Shown: in pieces, positions 53,561 to 61,938 of the stretch
Layout: every line of letters starts with the position of its first letter
How positions within the stretch are numbered: the first letter of the stretch is position 1
NCBI RefSeq assembly: GCF_000418325.1
Contig: NC_021658.1
Location: 10,554,001 to 10,618,000 of the forward strand
Reading direction: 5' to 3'
DNA length: 64,000 bases
Source: Sorangium cellulosum So0157-2
GTDB taxonomy: Bacteria; Myxococcota_A; Polyangia; Polyangiales; Polyangiaceae
The notes under the pieces: generated by a model
Told to the model about the DNA's origin: nothing
The model's input: only the letters and a program-made list of their open reading frames with translations
Databases searched by the model: none
Position numbers and translations under genes: made by a program

Positions 53561-56155
53561 TCAGGCCCTGAACGCGGCGACGACCGCCGCGGCGCGCTCC
53601 TCGACGCGCGCGCGGAGCGGGGCGAAGCGCGCGGAGGACCGCGCGCGATCGAGCACCGCGCAGCGCTGCATCCAGAGGGCGTCGAAGAGCCCCGCCTCCA
53701 CCGCGCTCGCGAGCGTGCGGAAGAGCGCGTCGTCCTCGCCGAGGAAGGCCAGGATCTCCGCCTCCATCTGGAGGAAGAGCGGGCGCAGGCGGCTGCCCGG
53801 CTCCGAGCCGTCCGACTTCGCGCGCATGAACGCCCGCTGCTCGTCCGAGAGCCGCGACGTCGCGAGCACGTCGCGGTAGATGCGCGCGTACTGGACCGGG
53901 ACGTTCTCCGCCGACAGCGGCAAGAGGTCGTCGATGGGGTACGGGGCGCCGCGCCACAGCCCGAACCGGGCGCGCATGATCGCCTTGTGGAAGCGGCTCG
54001 ACGGGTCCTCCGCGGGCGCGTCGAGCAGCACGCCGGCCCCCGCCCAGTCGCCGAGCAGCGCCCGGCCGCGCGCGAGCTCCCAGCGCGGGAACAGCTCGCC
54101 CGGGTCCAGCGACAGCGCCGTGTCGAGCCGGAAGACCGCCTCGTCGACGAGCCCCGCCTCGAGGAGGATGCGGCCGAGCAGCTCGTGCGCCTTGGCCAGG
54201 CTCGGCGCGCGCTGGAGCGCCTTGCGCAGCGCCGGCACGGCGCCGATGGGGTCGCACGCGCTGAAGCGGACCGTCGCGAGCGCCACCCACGGCTCGCCGA
54301 GCGAGGGGGCGAGCGCGATCGACCGCTCGGCCGCCTGCTGCGCCTTCGCGAGCTGCGCCCTGCCGTCGCCCTGCGCGGCCATCAGCCGCGCCGAGGCGAT
54401 GGCGTAGCCGGAGAGGATGCTCGGGTCGTTCGGCGAGAAGGACAGCGCCTCCTCGAAGAGCGACACGGCCGGCGCGGCGTCGCCGTACCAGAGGTGCCGC
54501 AGCTGGTGGCGGGCGCGCAGGTACAGGTCGATCGCGCGCGGGTCGCTCGGCGCCTCGCGCTCGCGGCTGGCGGCGTCGACGGTGAGCGCCCCGGCGATGG
54601 CGCTCGCCGCGTCGTCGCTCACCGCGAGCAGCGCCTCGGGCGAGCTGTCGAACCGCTTCGCCCAGAGCTGGAACCCGTCCTCGACGCTGATGACGCGCGC
54701 GGTCACGCGCACGCCCGCGGGCTGCAGGCGCGAGCCCGGCCGCGAGTACGGCGCCGGCGGCTGCGAGCGCGGCGCGTCGTGCCCGTAGCCGCCGCCGGTG
54801 CGGCGGAGCGACCCCTCGACAACGACCTGCACGCCGAGCTCGCGGCCGATGTCCCGCGGGTCGCGGCCGTCGAGCCGCACCCGGGACACCGCGGCGCGCG
54901 GCCGCACCTTGAGGCCGGCCGTCATCGAGAGGGTGTCGGTGAGATCCTCGGTGAAGCCGTCGGCGAGGTACTCGTCGTCCGGGGCGCCGACGTTGCGGAA
55001 CGGGAGCACGGCGACCGTCTTGAGCGGCGAGGACGCGGACGAGGGCGGCGAGGTGGGCGCCGGCGTGGGCACGGGCGCCGACAGCGTCGGCGACATGAGC
55101 CGCGGCTGCGGCGCGGTGACCGCCTCGACCGACGCGGCGACGCGGGTCGGGTTCTGCTCGATCGGCTGCGGCGCGGTCGGCGCGGCCGTGGCCGCGGACG
55201 CGGCGATCACCGAGGCGAGCGACTGCGCCGGCTGCGGGGCGATCGACACCCGCGAGCGCGCGAGCAGGAGCGCGCGGTGGGCCTCGGCCGCGCTGGCGTA
55301 GCGATCCTCGCGGCGCGTCGCCATGCACCGCAGGACGACGTCCGCGACGGCGAGGGGCACGTCCGGACGGACGGAGCGCGGATCCGGCGGCGGGGACCGC
55401 AGCCGGGCCATCGCGGCCGCGATCGCGCCGGCGCCCGGCCAGGCGCGCCGGTGGGTCAGGCACTCGAAGAGGATCATGCCGAGCGCGTAGATGTCGGTGC
55501 GCGCGTCGATGTCGGGCTCGCCGGTCAGCTGCTCCGGCGACATGTACGCGGGGGAGCCGAGCACGAAGCCGGACGACTCGCCGGCGCTCGGGCCGGACGA
55601 GGTGCGGGCGATGCCGAAGTCGGTGATGACGACCCGCCCGCCCCGGTCGAGGAGCACGTTCTCTGGCTTGAGATCGCGGTGCACGATGCCGGCCGCGTGC
55701 GCGGCGCCGAGCCCGTCGCACAGGGCGCAGCCGATGCCGATGACCTGCTGCGCCGGCATCGGGCCCGTCCGCGCGAGCACGCTGTGCAGCGACTCGCCGT
55801 CGACGCACTCCATCGTGAGGAACTTCTCGCCCTCGTGGTCGCCGAAGTCGAACGTCCGCGCGACGTTCCGGTGCGTCACGCGGCGCGCGAGCTTCACCTC
55901 CTGCCGGAAGCGCTCGAGCATCCCGGCCGAGTCGGCGAGATCGCGCCGCAGCATCTTGAGGGCGACCACCTCGTCGAGCTCGAGGTCGCGGACGCGATAG
56001 ACGCTGCCCATGCCGCCGGTGCCGAGCAGGCCGAGGATCTCGTAGCGCCCCGCGATGCGCTGGGGCGCGGCGACGAAGCCGGACCCCTGGCCCTGCTCGC
56101 TGCGCGGCTCGGCGCGGGGCGTCGGCTCGGAGGCCGTAAGTCGCCTGTCGCTCAC
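53561..56155 (-). CDS. Ser/Thr protein kinase with TolB-like and TPR regions
   Basis: 864 residues from GTG 56155. Kinase domain about residues 38-300: GLLGTGGMGSVYRV, VALKMLRR, IVHRDLKPENVLLDRGGRVVITDFGIAR, SPAYMSPEQL. A Pro/Ala/Ser-rich linker (about 310-380) leads to a TolB-N-like block (TVAVLPFRNVGAPDDEYLADGFTEDLTDTLS) and then many TPR-like helical repeats (e.g. DAAPAVSLFEEALSFSPNDPSILSGYAIASARL). Such kinase plus TolB-like/TPR proteins are frequent in myxobacteria; the TPR part likely binds a partner. It is divergent from the AIM24 gene cluster. Confidence 0.9.
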   Translation of the reverse strand: MSDRRLTASEPTPRAEPRSEQGQGSGFVAAPQRIAGRYEILGLLGTGGMGSVYRVRDLELDEVVALKMLRRDLADSAGMLERFRQEVKLARRVTHRNVARTFDFGDHEGEKFLTMECVDGESLHSVLARTGPMPAQQVIGIGCALCDGLGAAHAAGIVHRDLKPENVLLDRGGRVVITDFGIARTSSGPSAGESSGFVLGSPAYMSPEQLTGEPDIDARTDIYALGMILFECLTHRRAWPGAGAIAAAMARLRSPPPDPRSVRPDVPLAVADVVLRCMATRREDRYASAAEAHRALLLARSRVSIAPQPAQSLASVIAASAATAAPTAPQPIEQNPTRVAASVEAVTAPQPRLMSPTLSAPVPTPAPTSPPSSASSPLKTVAVLPFRNVGAPDDEYLADGFTEDLTDTLSMTAGLKVRPRAAVSRVRLDGRDPRDIGRELGVQVVVEGSLRRTGGGYGHDAPRSQPPAPYSRPGSRLQPAGVRVTARVISVEDGFQLWAKRFDSSPEALLAVSDDAASAIAGALTVDAASREREAPSDPRAIDLYLRARHQLRHLWYGDAAPAVSLFEEALSFSPNDPSILSGYAIASARLMAAQGDGRAQLAKAQQAAERSIALAPSLGEPWVALATVRFSACDPIGAVPALRKALQRAPSLAKAHELLGRILLEAGLVDEAVFRLDTALSLDPGELFPRWELARGRALLGDWAGAGVLLDAPAEDPSSRFHKAIMRARFGLWRGAPYPIDDLLPLSAENVPVQYARIYRDVLATSRLSDEQRAFMRAKSDGSEPGSRLRPLFLQMEAEILAFLGEDDALFRTLASAVEAGLFDALWMQRCAVLDRARSSARFAPLRARVEERAAAVVAAFRA

Positions 56156-56313
56156 GCGCTCAGTCTACCCACGCCGAAGGGTAGAAGTCAGCGCGAGCGA
56201 GCCGCTGGACAGAAAACATGAAATTCACCGCGCCGGCTCACCTCGACACACCTTCTTCCCGCTTCCGCTCCCGCCGTCGGTCCGTTATATGTACGTGCCC
56301 CGCAGGTGGACGA

Positions 56314-57009
56314 ATGCAGCATCGCACCAAGCATGAGCCGTCGTCCGCGCTGCTGGAGGTCAGCCTCGATCCGGGCGAGGCGCTGCTCGCCGAGGCGGGC
56401 GCGATGGTCGCGCGCTCGCCGCGCCTGCGCACGGTCGTCCGGCTCAACGCGGGCCGCGGCGCCGGGCTCTTCGGGCGGCTCAAGGCGCTAGTCGTCGCGC
56501 TGCTCCGGAAGCTCGCGGGCGGCGAGACGTTCTTCGTGAACCACATCGAGGCGCCGGAGGGCGGGTGGGTGTGGCTCGCCCCGCCGCTCAGCGGCCGCGT
56601 CAAGCACGTCCCCCTCCGCGGCGAGACGATGCTCTTCAGCGCCGGCGCCTACCTCGCGAGCGCGGGCGACATCGACGTGAAGGTGCGCTGGGGTGGGCTG
56701 CGCGCCGTCCTCGCGCGGGAGGGCGTCTTCTTCATCGAGGCCTCCGGCGTCGGCGATCTCTGGATCACGAGCTACGGCGCGATCGAGGAGCTGCCCTGCG
56801 ACGGGTCGCTCATCGTGGACGGCGGGCACCTCGTCGGGTTCGACGCGTCGCTCGCGCTCAAGATCAGGAGCCCTGGCGGGGGGCTCATGGGCCTCATGGT
56901 CTCCGGCGAAGGCGTGGTGTGCGAGTTCACCGGCCGCGGCCGCGTGCTGATCCAGTCGCGCAGCGCGGGCGCGCTCGTGGGGTGGCTCGCGCCGCTGCTC
57001 CCGCCCTGA
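56314..57009 (+). CDS. AIM24-family protein 1
   Basis: 231 residues. AIM24 (TIGR00266-like) fold: ALLEVSLDPGEALLAEAGAMVARS, GGETFFVNHIEAPEGG, VPLRGETMLFSAGAYLASAGDIDVKVRWGGLRA, GDLWITSYGAIEELP, VSGEGVVCEFTGRGRVLIQSR. AIM24 proteins exist in bacteria and in mitochondria, where the protein supports inner-membrane organisation; bacterial roles are unknown. ATG 56314 is preceded by AGGTGG. First of three paralogues on one transcript (gaps of 19 and 16 bases). Confidence 0.85.
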   Translation: MQHRTKHEPSSALLEVSLDPGEALLAEAGAMVARSPRLRTVVRLNAGRGAGLFGRLKALVVALLRKLAGGETFFVNHIEAPEGGWVWLAPPLSGRVKHVPLRGETMLFSAGAYLASAGDIDVKVRWGGLRAVLAREGVFFIEASGVGDLWITSYGAIEELPCDGSLIVDGGHLVGFDASLALKIRSPGGGLMGLMVSGEGVVCEFTGRGRVLIQSRSAGALVGWLAPLLPP

Positions 57010-57028
57010 GGGGCGGCGGAGACCTCCG

Positions 57029-57697
57029 ATGCAGGTGAACCTCCTCTACCGTCCCTCCCAGGCCCTCGCGCAGTGCTGGCTCGCGCCGGGCGAGCACGTG
57101 ATCGCCGAGAGCGGCGCGCTCGTGGGCATGTCGACCAACGTGCGGGTGGAGACGCAGTCGGGCGGCATCATGTCGGGCCTGAAGCGGATGCTGGCCGGAG
57201 AGTCGTTCTACCGGAACTCGTTCATCGCGGAGGGCGGCCACGCAGAGGTGCTGTTCGCGACGCCGCTGTCCGGGGACATGACGGTGCTCGAGGTGGGCGA
57301 CAGGCAATGGTGCGTCCAGAGCAGCGCCTATGTCGCGTCCAGCCCGGAGGTCGAGGTGAAGACGCGCTCGGGCGGCCTGCGCGGCTTCTTCTCGGGAGCG
57401 GGGCTCTTCGCCCTCGAGACGGCCGGGCAAGGTCAGATGATCATCGGCGCCTTCGGCGCGCTCGAGGAGCTCCCGGTGAGAGGCCACGTCGTCATCGACA
57501 CGGGCCACCTCGCAGCGTGGGAGTCGACGCTCTCGTGCCGGATCGGCAAGAACACGTCGACGTGGCTCGGCACGTGGCTCTCGGGCGAGGGGCTCGTCTG
57601 CCACGTCGAGGGCAGCGGCAGCCTGTGGGTCCAGTCGCGCAACGCCGGCCGGTACGGCGCGGCGATCGGCGCGCGGCTCGCCCCGCGGCAGCCCTAG
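57029..57697 (+). CDS. AIM24-family protein 2
   Basis: 222 residues, second paralogue: LAPGEHVIAESGALVGMSTNVRVETQSGGIMSGLKRMLAGESFYRNSF, MTVLEVGDRQWCVQSSAYVASSP, GQGQMIIGAFGALEELP, LSGEGLVCHVEGSGSLWVQSRN. The block order is the same as in the neighbours, with clear sequence divergence, so the genes are ancient duplicates. No signal peptide. Likely forms a mixed complex with the other two (inference). Confidence 0.88.
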   Translation: MQVNLLYRPSQALAQCWLAPGEHVIAESGALVGMSTNVRVETQSGGIMSGLKRMLAGESFYRNSFIAEGGHAEVLFATPLSGDMTVLEVGDRQWCVQSSAYVASSPEVEVKTRSGGLRGFFSGAGLFALETAGQGQMIIGAFGALEELPVRGHVVIDTGHLAAWESTLSCRIGKNTSTWLGTWLSGEGLVCHVEGSGSLWVQSRNAGRYGAAIGARLAPRQP

Positions 57698-57713
57698 AGA
57701 CCGAGGGGACGGC

Positions 57714-58400
57714 GTGCGCGACGAGATCCGAGACAACCCCGAGTTCGGCGTGCTCCACGTGACCTTCGAGCACGCCGGCGAGCAGATCATCGCCGAGAGC
57801 GGCGCGATGGTCGCGCGCGACGAGGCCATCGACATGAAGACGAGCCTGCAAGGCGGGCTCGCCAGCGCGCTCAAGCGCAGGCTGACGGCCGGAGAGAGCC
57901 TCTTCCAGAACACGTTCACGGCGACCGCGCCCATGCAGTCCATGCGGCTCGCGCCGGCGCCCGAGGGGTCGATCGAGCGCATCGTCCTGCGCTCGGGGAT
58001 GGAGGTCTTCCTCCAGTCGGGCGCCTATCTCGCCTCCACGCCCGGCATCGCGCTCGACACGAAGTGGCAGGGGGCCAAGGGCTTCTTCGCCGGCGGCCTG
58101 TCGCTCCTGCGGGCCTACGGCGAGGGGCTGATCTGGTTCTCGAGCTACGGCGGTATCCACGCGATCGACGTCGGCCGCGAGCACCAGGGATATATCTGCG
58201 ACAACACACACCTGCTCGCGTTCACCGAGGGCCTGCGGTATCAGGTGCGCAAGCTGGCCGGCCTGAAGGGCCTGTTCCTGTCCGGCGAGGGGCTCGTCTG
58301 CGAGTTTCAGGGCCACGGGCGGCTCTGGCTGCAGACCCGGAACCCGGGGGCGCTCTCGGCGTTCCTCCACCCGTTTCGGCCCGTGGGAGGCGGCCATTAG
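57714..58400 (+). CDS. AIM24-family protein 3
   Basis: 228 residues from GTG 57714, with GAGGGGACGG upstream. Third paralogue: EHAGEQIIAESGAMVARDEAIDMKTSLQGGLASALKRRLTAGESLFQNTFTA, IERIVLRSGMEVFLQSGAYLAST, GEGLIWFSSYGGIHAID, LSGEGLVCEFQGHGRLWLQTRN. Similar length and block order to the other two. The three probably form one transcription unit from 56.3 kb. Confidence 0.88.
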   Translation: MRDEIRDNPEFGVLHVTFEHAGEQIIAESGAMVARDEAIDMKTSLQGGLASALKRRLTAGESLFQNTFTATAPMQSMRLAPAPEGSIERIVLRSGMEVFLQSGAYLASTPGIALDTKWQGAKGFFAGGLSLLRAYGEGLIWFSSYGGIHAIDVGREHQGYICDNTHLLAFTEGLRYQVRKLAGLKGLFLSGEGLVCEFQGHGRLWLQTRNPGALSAFLHPFRPVGGGH

Positions 58401-58789
58401 CCCGCCGCGCGCCGCGCCGAGCGCGGACCCGGGGCGGAACGCCGCGCGGCCGCGACGTTCCGCCGCGGCTGTGCGCGGGCGCGGCGACGCGCGACGCGCG
58501 GCGCGTGGCGGCTCTCGGCGCCTGCGAGCGCGCCCTTGCCCGCGCTCCCGCCGGCTGGCCCGCCGGGTTCTCGCCCGCCGCCGTCGGCCGCTGGCCGCCG
58601 GAGGCCGGCGAAACGCCGCGGTCCCGGCCGCTCGCCATCGGCCGACGCGCCGTCGTTGCCTTCCCGGACGCGGACTCGCTAAAGTAGTCCGGCCTCGAAG
58701 AGGAGGCTCGCACGGCGAGCGGCGGATGCCACCGATCCACAGCGGCTCGCGGGGCGAGCCTGGCGTCGCCTGAATGCCCCGAACCCGCT
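58401..58789. other. Gene-free stretch before the double-FHA gene
   Basis: 389 bases of very GC-rich DNA. I see no hairpin, repeat array or small gene; the frames are Arg/Ala-rich and look accidental. It may contain the terminator of the AIM24 operon and the promoter for the FHA gene. Confidence 0.5.
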
Positions 58790-60307
58790 ATGTGGAAGCT
58801 GACGATCGAGGATGACGAGGGGAAACAGACGGGGCTCCCCCTCGCCCATGAGGAGTATGCGCTCGGGCGCGGAGAGTCGAACTCGATCCGGCTGACCGAC
58901 CGCAACGTCTCGCGGCGCCACGCCACGCTGGTCAAGAACGGCCAGGGCTGGATCATCCGCGATCTCGACAGCTACAACGGCACGTTCGTCAACGGCGGCC
59001 GCGTCACCGGCGAGCAGCACCTGCGCCACGGCGACCTCGTGCAGCTCGGCGACTACCGCATCGAGATCGTCGATGAGGCGCTCTCGTCCGCGGTGACGAG
59101 CCCGACGCCGCCGCCCGGCAGCCGCAGCACGGCGCACCTGCCGCTCCACACCCGCCCGAACCGGCTCGTCATGGTCGTCGGCCCGACGCCCGGCGCGGAG
59201 TTCCCGCTCGACGGGGAGCGCTTCACCATCGGGCGCTCCGAGGACGCGACGATCTCGATCAACCACAGCTCCGTGAGCCGCCTGCACGCGGAGCTCATCA
59301 GCCTGGGCAACGGCCGCTACGAGGTCGTCGACAAGCAGAGCGCCAACGGCGTGCGCATCAACGGCGTCGAGCTGAAGCGCGGGCTGCTCGAGGCGGGCGA
59401 CGCGCTCGAGCTCGGCGACGTGCGGCTCCGCTTCGTCGCCGCGGGCAAGATCTTTCGCGCCGGACCGGACGGCGGCGCCGCCTCGGCGGGCGTGTACGGG
59501 AGCGTGGCGCCCGCGGTGCAGTCGTCCCGCTCGCTCGGCGGGGCGAGCAAGGCGATGGGGATCCTCCTCGCGGTGGCGGTGATCCTCGCCATCGCCGTGG
59601 TCGCGGTCACCCGCGCGCGCTCGCAGGGGCCGGCGGCGCCCGAGCCGGACGCGCGGCCCGCGACGCCGGAGGTCGGGGGGAACGACGCGCAGATCCTCGA
59701 CGCGGCGCACGAGCACCTCCGCGCGGGGAACATCGACGCGGCGCACCGGAAGCTGCAGGAGATCGCCGAGACGGCGCCGGCCCGGGAGACGCAGCGCTTC
59801 CGGGAGATCGAGGAGCGCTGGGCGGAGGGGATGTTCCAGCAGGTCGAGCGGGCCGCGACGAAGAGCGAGAAGCTCTCGCTGCTCAACGAGATCGCGAAGA
59901 CCCCGGGCGTCCCGACGGCGCTCCGCGAGCGGGTGGCCGAGATGCGGCGGCAGGTCGACCCCGAGGCGCCGCCCGAGCCGGAGCCCGCGCCGCAGGGCGC
60001 GCCGCAGATGTCGTGGTCCCCGCAGCAGCACGCGCACACGCCCGCGCCCGCGCCGCCGGCCTCCTCGACGCCCAGGGCCGCGGACACGGGCGCCCCGCAG
60101 GCGAGCGCTCCGCTCGACTCGAGCTCGTACCCGGCGCAGCGCAAGGCGCTCGAGCCGAAGGTCTGGGGCGGGCGCGCGTCGGCCAGCGAGATCAAGCTGC
60201 TGCGCGCGATCTGCATCCACCAGGGCGACATGAGCTGCCGCGACAGGGCGTCCGCGGCGCTGGACAAGCTGGAGAAGCGCAACGCTCCTCCGGACGCCGG
60301 CCTCTGA
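58790..60307 (+). CDS. Double-FHA-domain membrane protein
   Basis: 505 residues. Two forkhead-associated domains: first about residues 5-95 (YALGRGESNSIRLTDRNVSRRHATLVKN, SYNGTFVNG), second about 122-215 (FTIGRSEDATISINHSSVSRLHAELIS, SANGVRINGVEL), with the Arg/Ser/His/Asn phosphothreonine-binding pattern intact. One membrane segment near 255-280 (AMGILLAVAVILAIAVVAVT) and a helical C-terminal region with Pro/Ala linkers follow. FHA domains bind phosphothreonine peptides, so it likely receives signals from Ser/Thr kinases such as the one at 53.6-56.2 kb. It is followed after 48 bases by the SGNH hydrolase. Confidence 0.9.
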   Translation: MWKLTIEDDEGKQTGLPLAHEEYALGRGESNSIRLTDRNVSRRHATLVKNGQGWIIRDLDSYNGTFVNGGRVTGEQHLRHGDLVQLGDYRIEIVDEALSSAVTSPTPPPGSRSTAHLPLHTRPNRLVMVVGPTPGAEFPLDGERFTIGRSEDATISINHSSVSRLHAELISLGNGRYEVVDKQSANGVRINGVELKRGLLEAGDALELGDVRLRFVAAGKIFRAGPDGGAASAGVYGSVAPAVQSSRSLGGASKAMGILLAVAVILAIAVVAVTRARSQGPAAPEPDARPATPEVGGNDAQILDAAHEHLRAGNIDAAHRKLQEIAETAPARETQRFREIEERWAEGMFQQVERAATKSEKLSLLNEIAKTPGVPTALRERVAEMRRQVDPEAPPEPEPAPQGAPQMSWSPQQHAHTPAPAPPASSTPRAADTGAPQASAPLDSSSYPAQRKALEPKVWGGRASASEIKLLRAICIHQGDMSCRDRASAALDKLEKRNAPPDAGL

Positions 60308-60355
60308 GCGGGGACGCCGTCGCAGAGCGCCCCCTCCTCTCCCGTCCGCGCATCG

Positions 60356-61936
60356 ATGATGTCCACGAGCAGCACCAGCGCCCACGAGCCGGCCGTCCAC
60401 GGGCCTTCCGATCGCGAGCCGGCCGCCCACGGCGAGCCCCCGCCCGGCGGGCGCGGCGCGCCGCCCGCGGGAGGAGCGCCGGCGGGCTCGACGCCGCGGA
60501 ACGGGCTCGTCTCGCCGGCGGCCGGCGCGCTGGCCACGCTCGCGCTGCTCGTGCTCTTGCCCTACGCGCACCCGCGCCTCTCGCGGCTGCGGCTGCTCAC
60601 GCCGCTGCCCGAGGGCGAGGGGCTCGTCGTGGTCCCGGCGCCGGCGCCCGTCGCGTCGGTCGGGGAGACGACGCTCGCCACGGAGACCACCGAGCAGGCC
60701 GAGCTGCGCCAGCCCGAGGAGGTCGCGCTGCCGCCCGCGGCCGCCGAGCTCGTGCCGGCCGCGGTCGCCTCGGAGGGGAAGCCGCCGCGGCCGATCGAGG
60801 ACCCGAGCGGCGAGGCGATGACGCCGTTCTTCCGCGCGCTCGCCGCGGTGGAGCGCAAGGCGCCGGGGTCGATCGCGCGCATCACCTACTTCGGCGACTC
60901 GATCGTGGCGAGCGACTTCGTGACCGCGACGCTGCGGCGCAAGCTGCAGAAGCGGTTCGGCGACGCGGGCCACGGGTTCATGCTGATGGCCAACGCGTGG
61001 CCTGGATATTTCCACAACGACGTGGTGCGCCTCGCCGGCCCTGGCTGGCAGGTGAGCCGCGTCGTCGGCCCCTTCGCCAAGGACGGGCTGTACGGGCTCG
61101 GGGGCGTGTCGTTCCGCTCGCAGGGCGCGGGGGTGTTCTCGCGCTTCGCCACCGCGGAGACCGGGAGCTACGGGCGCGCGGTGTCGCGGTTCGCCGTCGA
61201 TTACCTGAAGCACCCCGAGGGCGGGCCGATGGAGATCAAGATCGACGGCGAGAGCCGCGAGACGATCGACACGCGGGCCGACGCGGTCGGCTCGGCGATC
61301 GCGACCTACGAGGTGCCCGACGGGCCGCACGCGCTCGAGGTGTGGGCGCGCGGGCCGGGGGTGCGCGCGTTCGGGGTCTGGATGGAGCGGGACACGCCGG
61401 GGGTGGTGCTCGACGCGATCGGCATCCAGGGCTGCCGCATCCGCTTCCTCGACAAGAGCGACGACGCCCACTTCGCCGAGCAGCTGCGCGCGCGGAATCC
61501 GTCGTTGACGGTGTTCCAGTACGGCATGAACGAGAGCGAGGACGGCGAGCTGTTCCCGCTCGATCAGGTCGAGTCGACGATGAAGGCGGTGCTCGATCAG
61601 GTGAAAGCGGCGCTGCCCGGGTCGTCGTGCCTGCTCGTGGGCCCGATGGATCGCGCCGACAAGAAGGGCGAGGTCTACCGGAGCCGGCCGGTGATCCCGA
61701 AGCTCGCGGCGATCCAGCGCCGGGTGGCCGGGCAGGTCGGGTGCGGCTACTTCGACACGTTCGGCGCGATGGGCGGCTCCGGCTCGATGGGGGTGTGGGT
61801 CCAGCGGGGGCTCGGCGGCGCCGATCTCGCGCACCCGTCGGGCGCGGGGGCCGAGGTGATCGGCCGCTGGGTGTACCTGGCCCTGATGGAGGCCTACGAG
61901 GCCTGGAAGGCGGAGGCGGCCGCGGGCCGGCCCTGA
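60356..61936 (+). CDS. Membrane-anchored SGNH/GDSL hydrolase
   Basis: 526 residues. Pro/Ala-rich N-terminus, one membrane segment near 55-75 (AAGALATLALLVLLPYA), then an SGNH domain: nucleophile block ITYFGDSIVASDFVTATL (Ser), QYGMNESEDG (block III-like Asn), GPMDRADKKG, and DLAHPSGAGAEVIG with the Asp-His pair. The fold is used by esterases and carbohydrate O-acetyltransferase partners. Since it is anchored outside, a role in cell-envelope sugar or lipid deacylation is plausible, but no partner is next to it. Starts ATG 60356 (MMST). Confidence 0.85.
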   Translation: MMSTSSTSAHEPAVHGPSDREPAAHGEPPPGGRGAPPAGGAPAGSTPRNGLVSPAAGALATLALLVLLPYAHPRLSRLRLLTPLPEGEGLVVVPAPAPVASVGETTLATETTEQAELRQPEEVALPPAAAELVPAAVASEGKPPRPIEDPSGEAMTPFFRALAAVERKAPGSIARITYFGDSIVASDFVTATLRRKLQKRFGDAGHGFMLMANAWPGYFHNDVVRLAGPGWQVSRVVGPFAKDGLYGLGGVSFRSQGAGVFSRFATAETGSYGRAVSRFAVDYLKHPEGGPMEIKIDGESRETIDTRADAVGSAIATYEVPDGPHALEVWARGPGVRAFGVWMERDTPGVVLDAIGIQGCRIRFLDKSDDAHFAEQLRARNPSLTVFQYGMNESEDGELFPLDQVESTMKAVLDQVKAALPGSSCLLVGPMDRADKKGEVYRSRPVIPKLAAIQRRVAGQVGCGYFDTFGAMGGSGSMGVWVQRGLGGADLAHPSGAGAEVIGRWVYLALMEAYEAWKAEAAAGRP

Positions 61937-61938
61937 GG

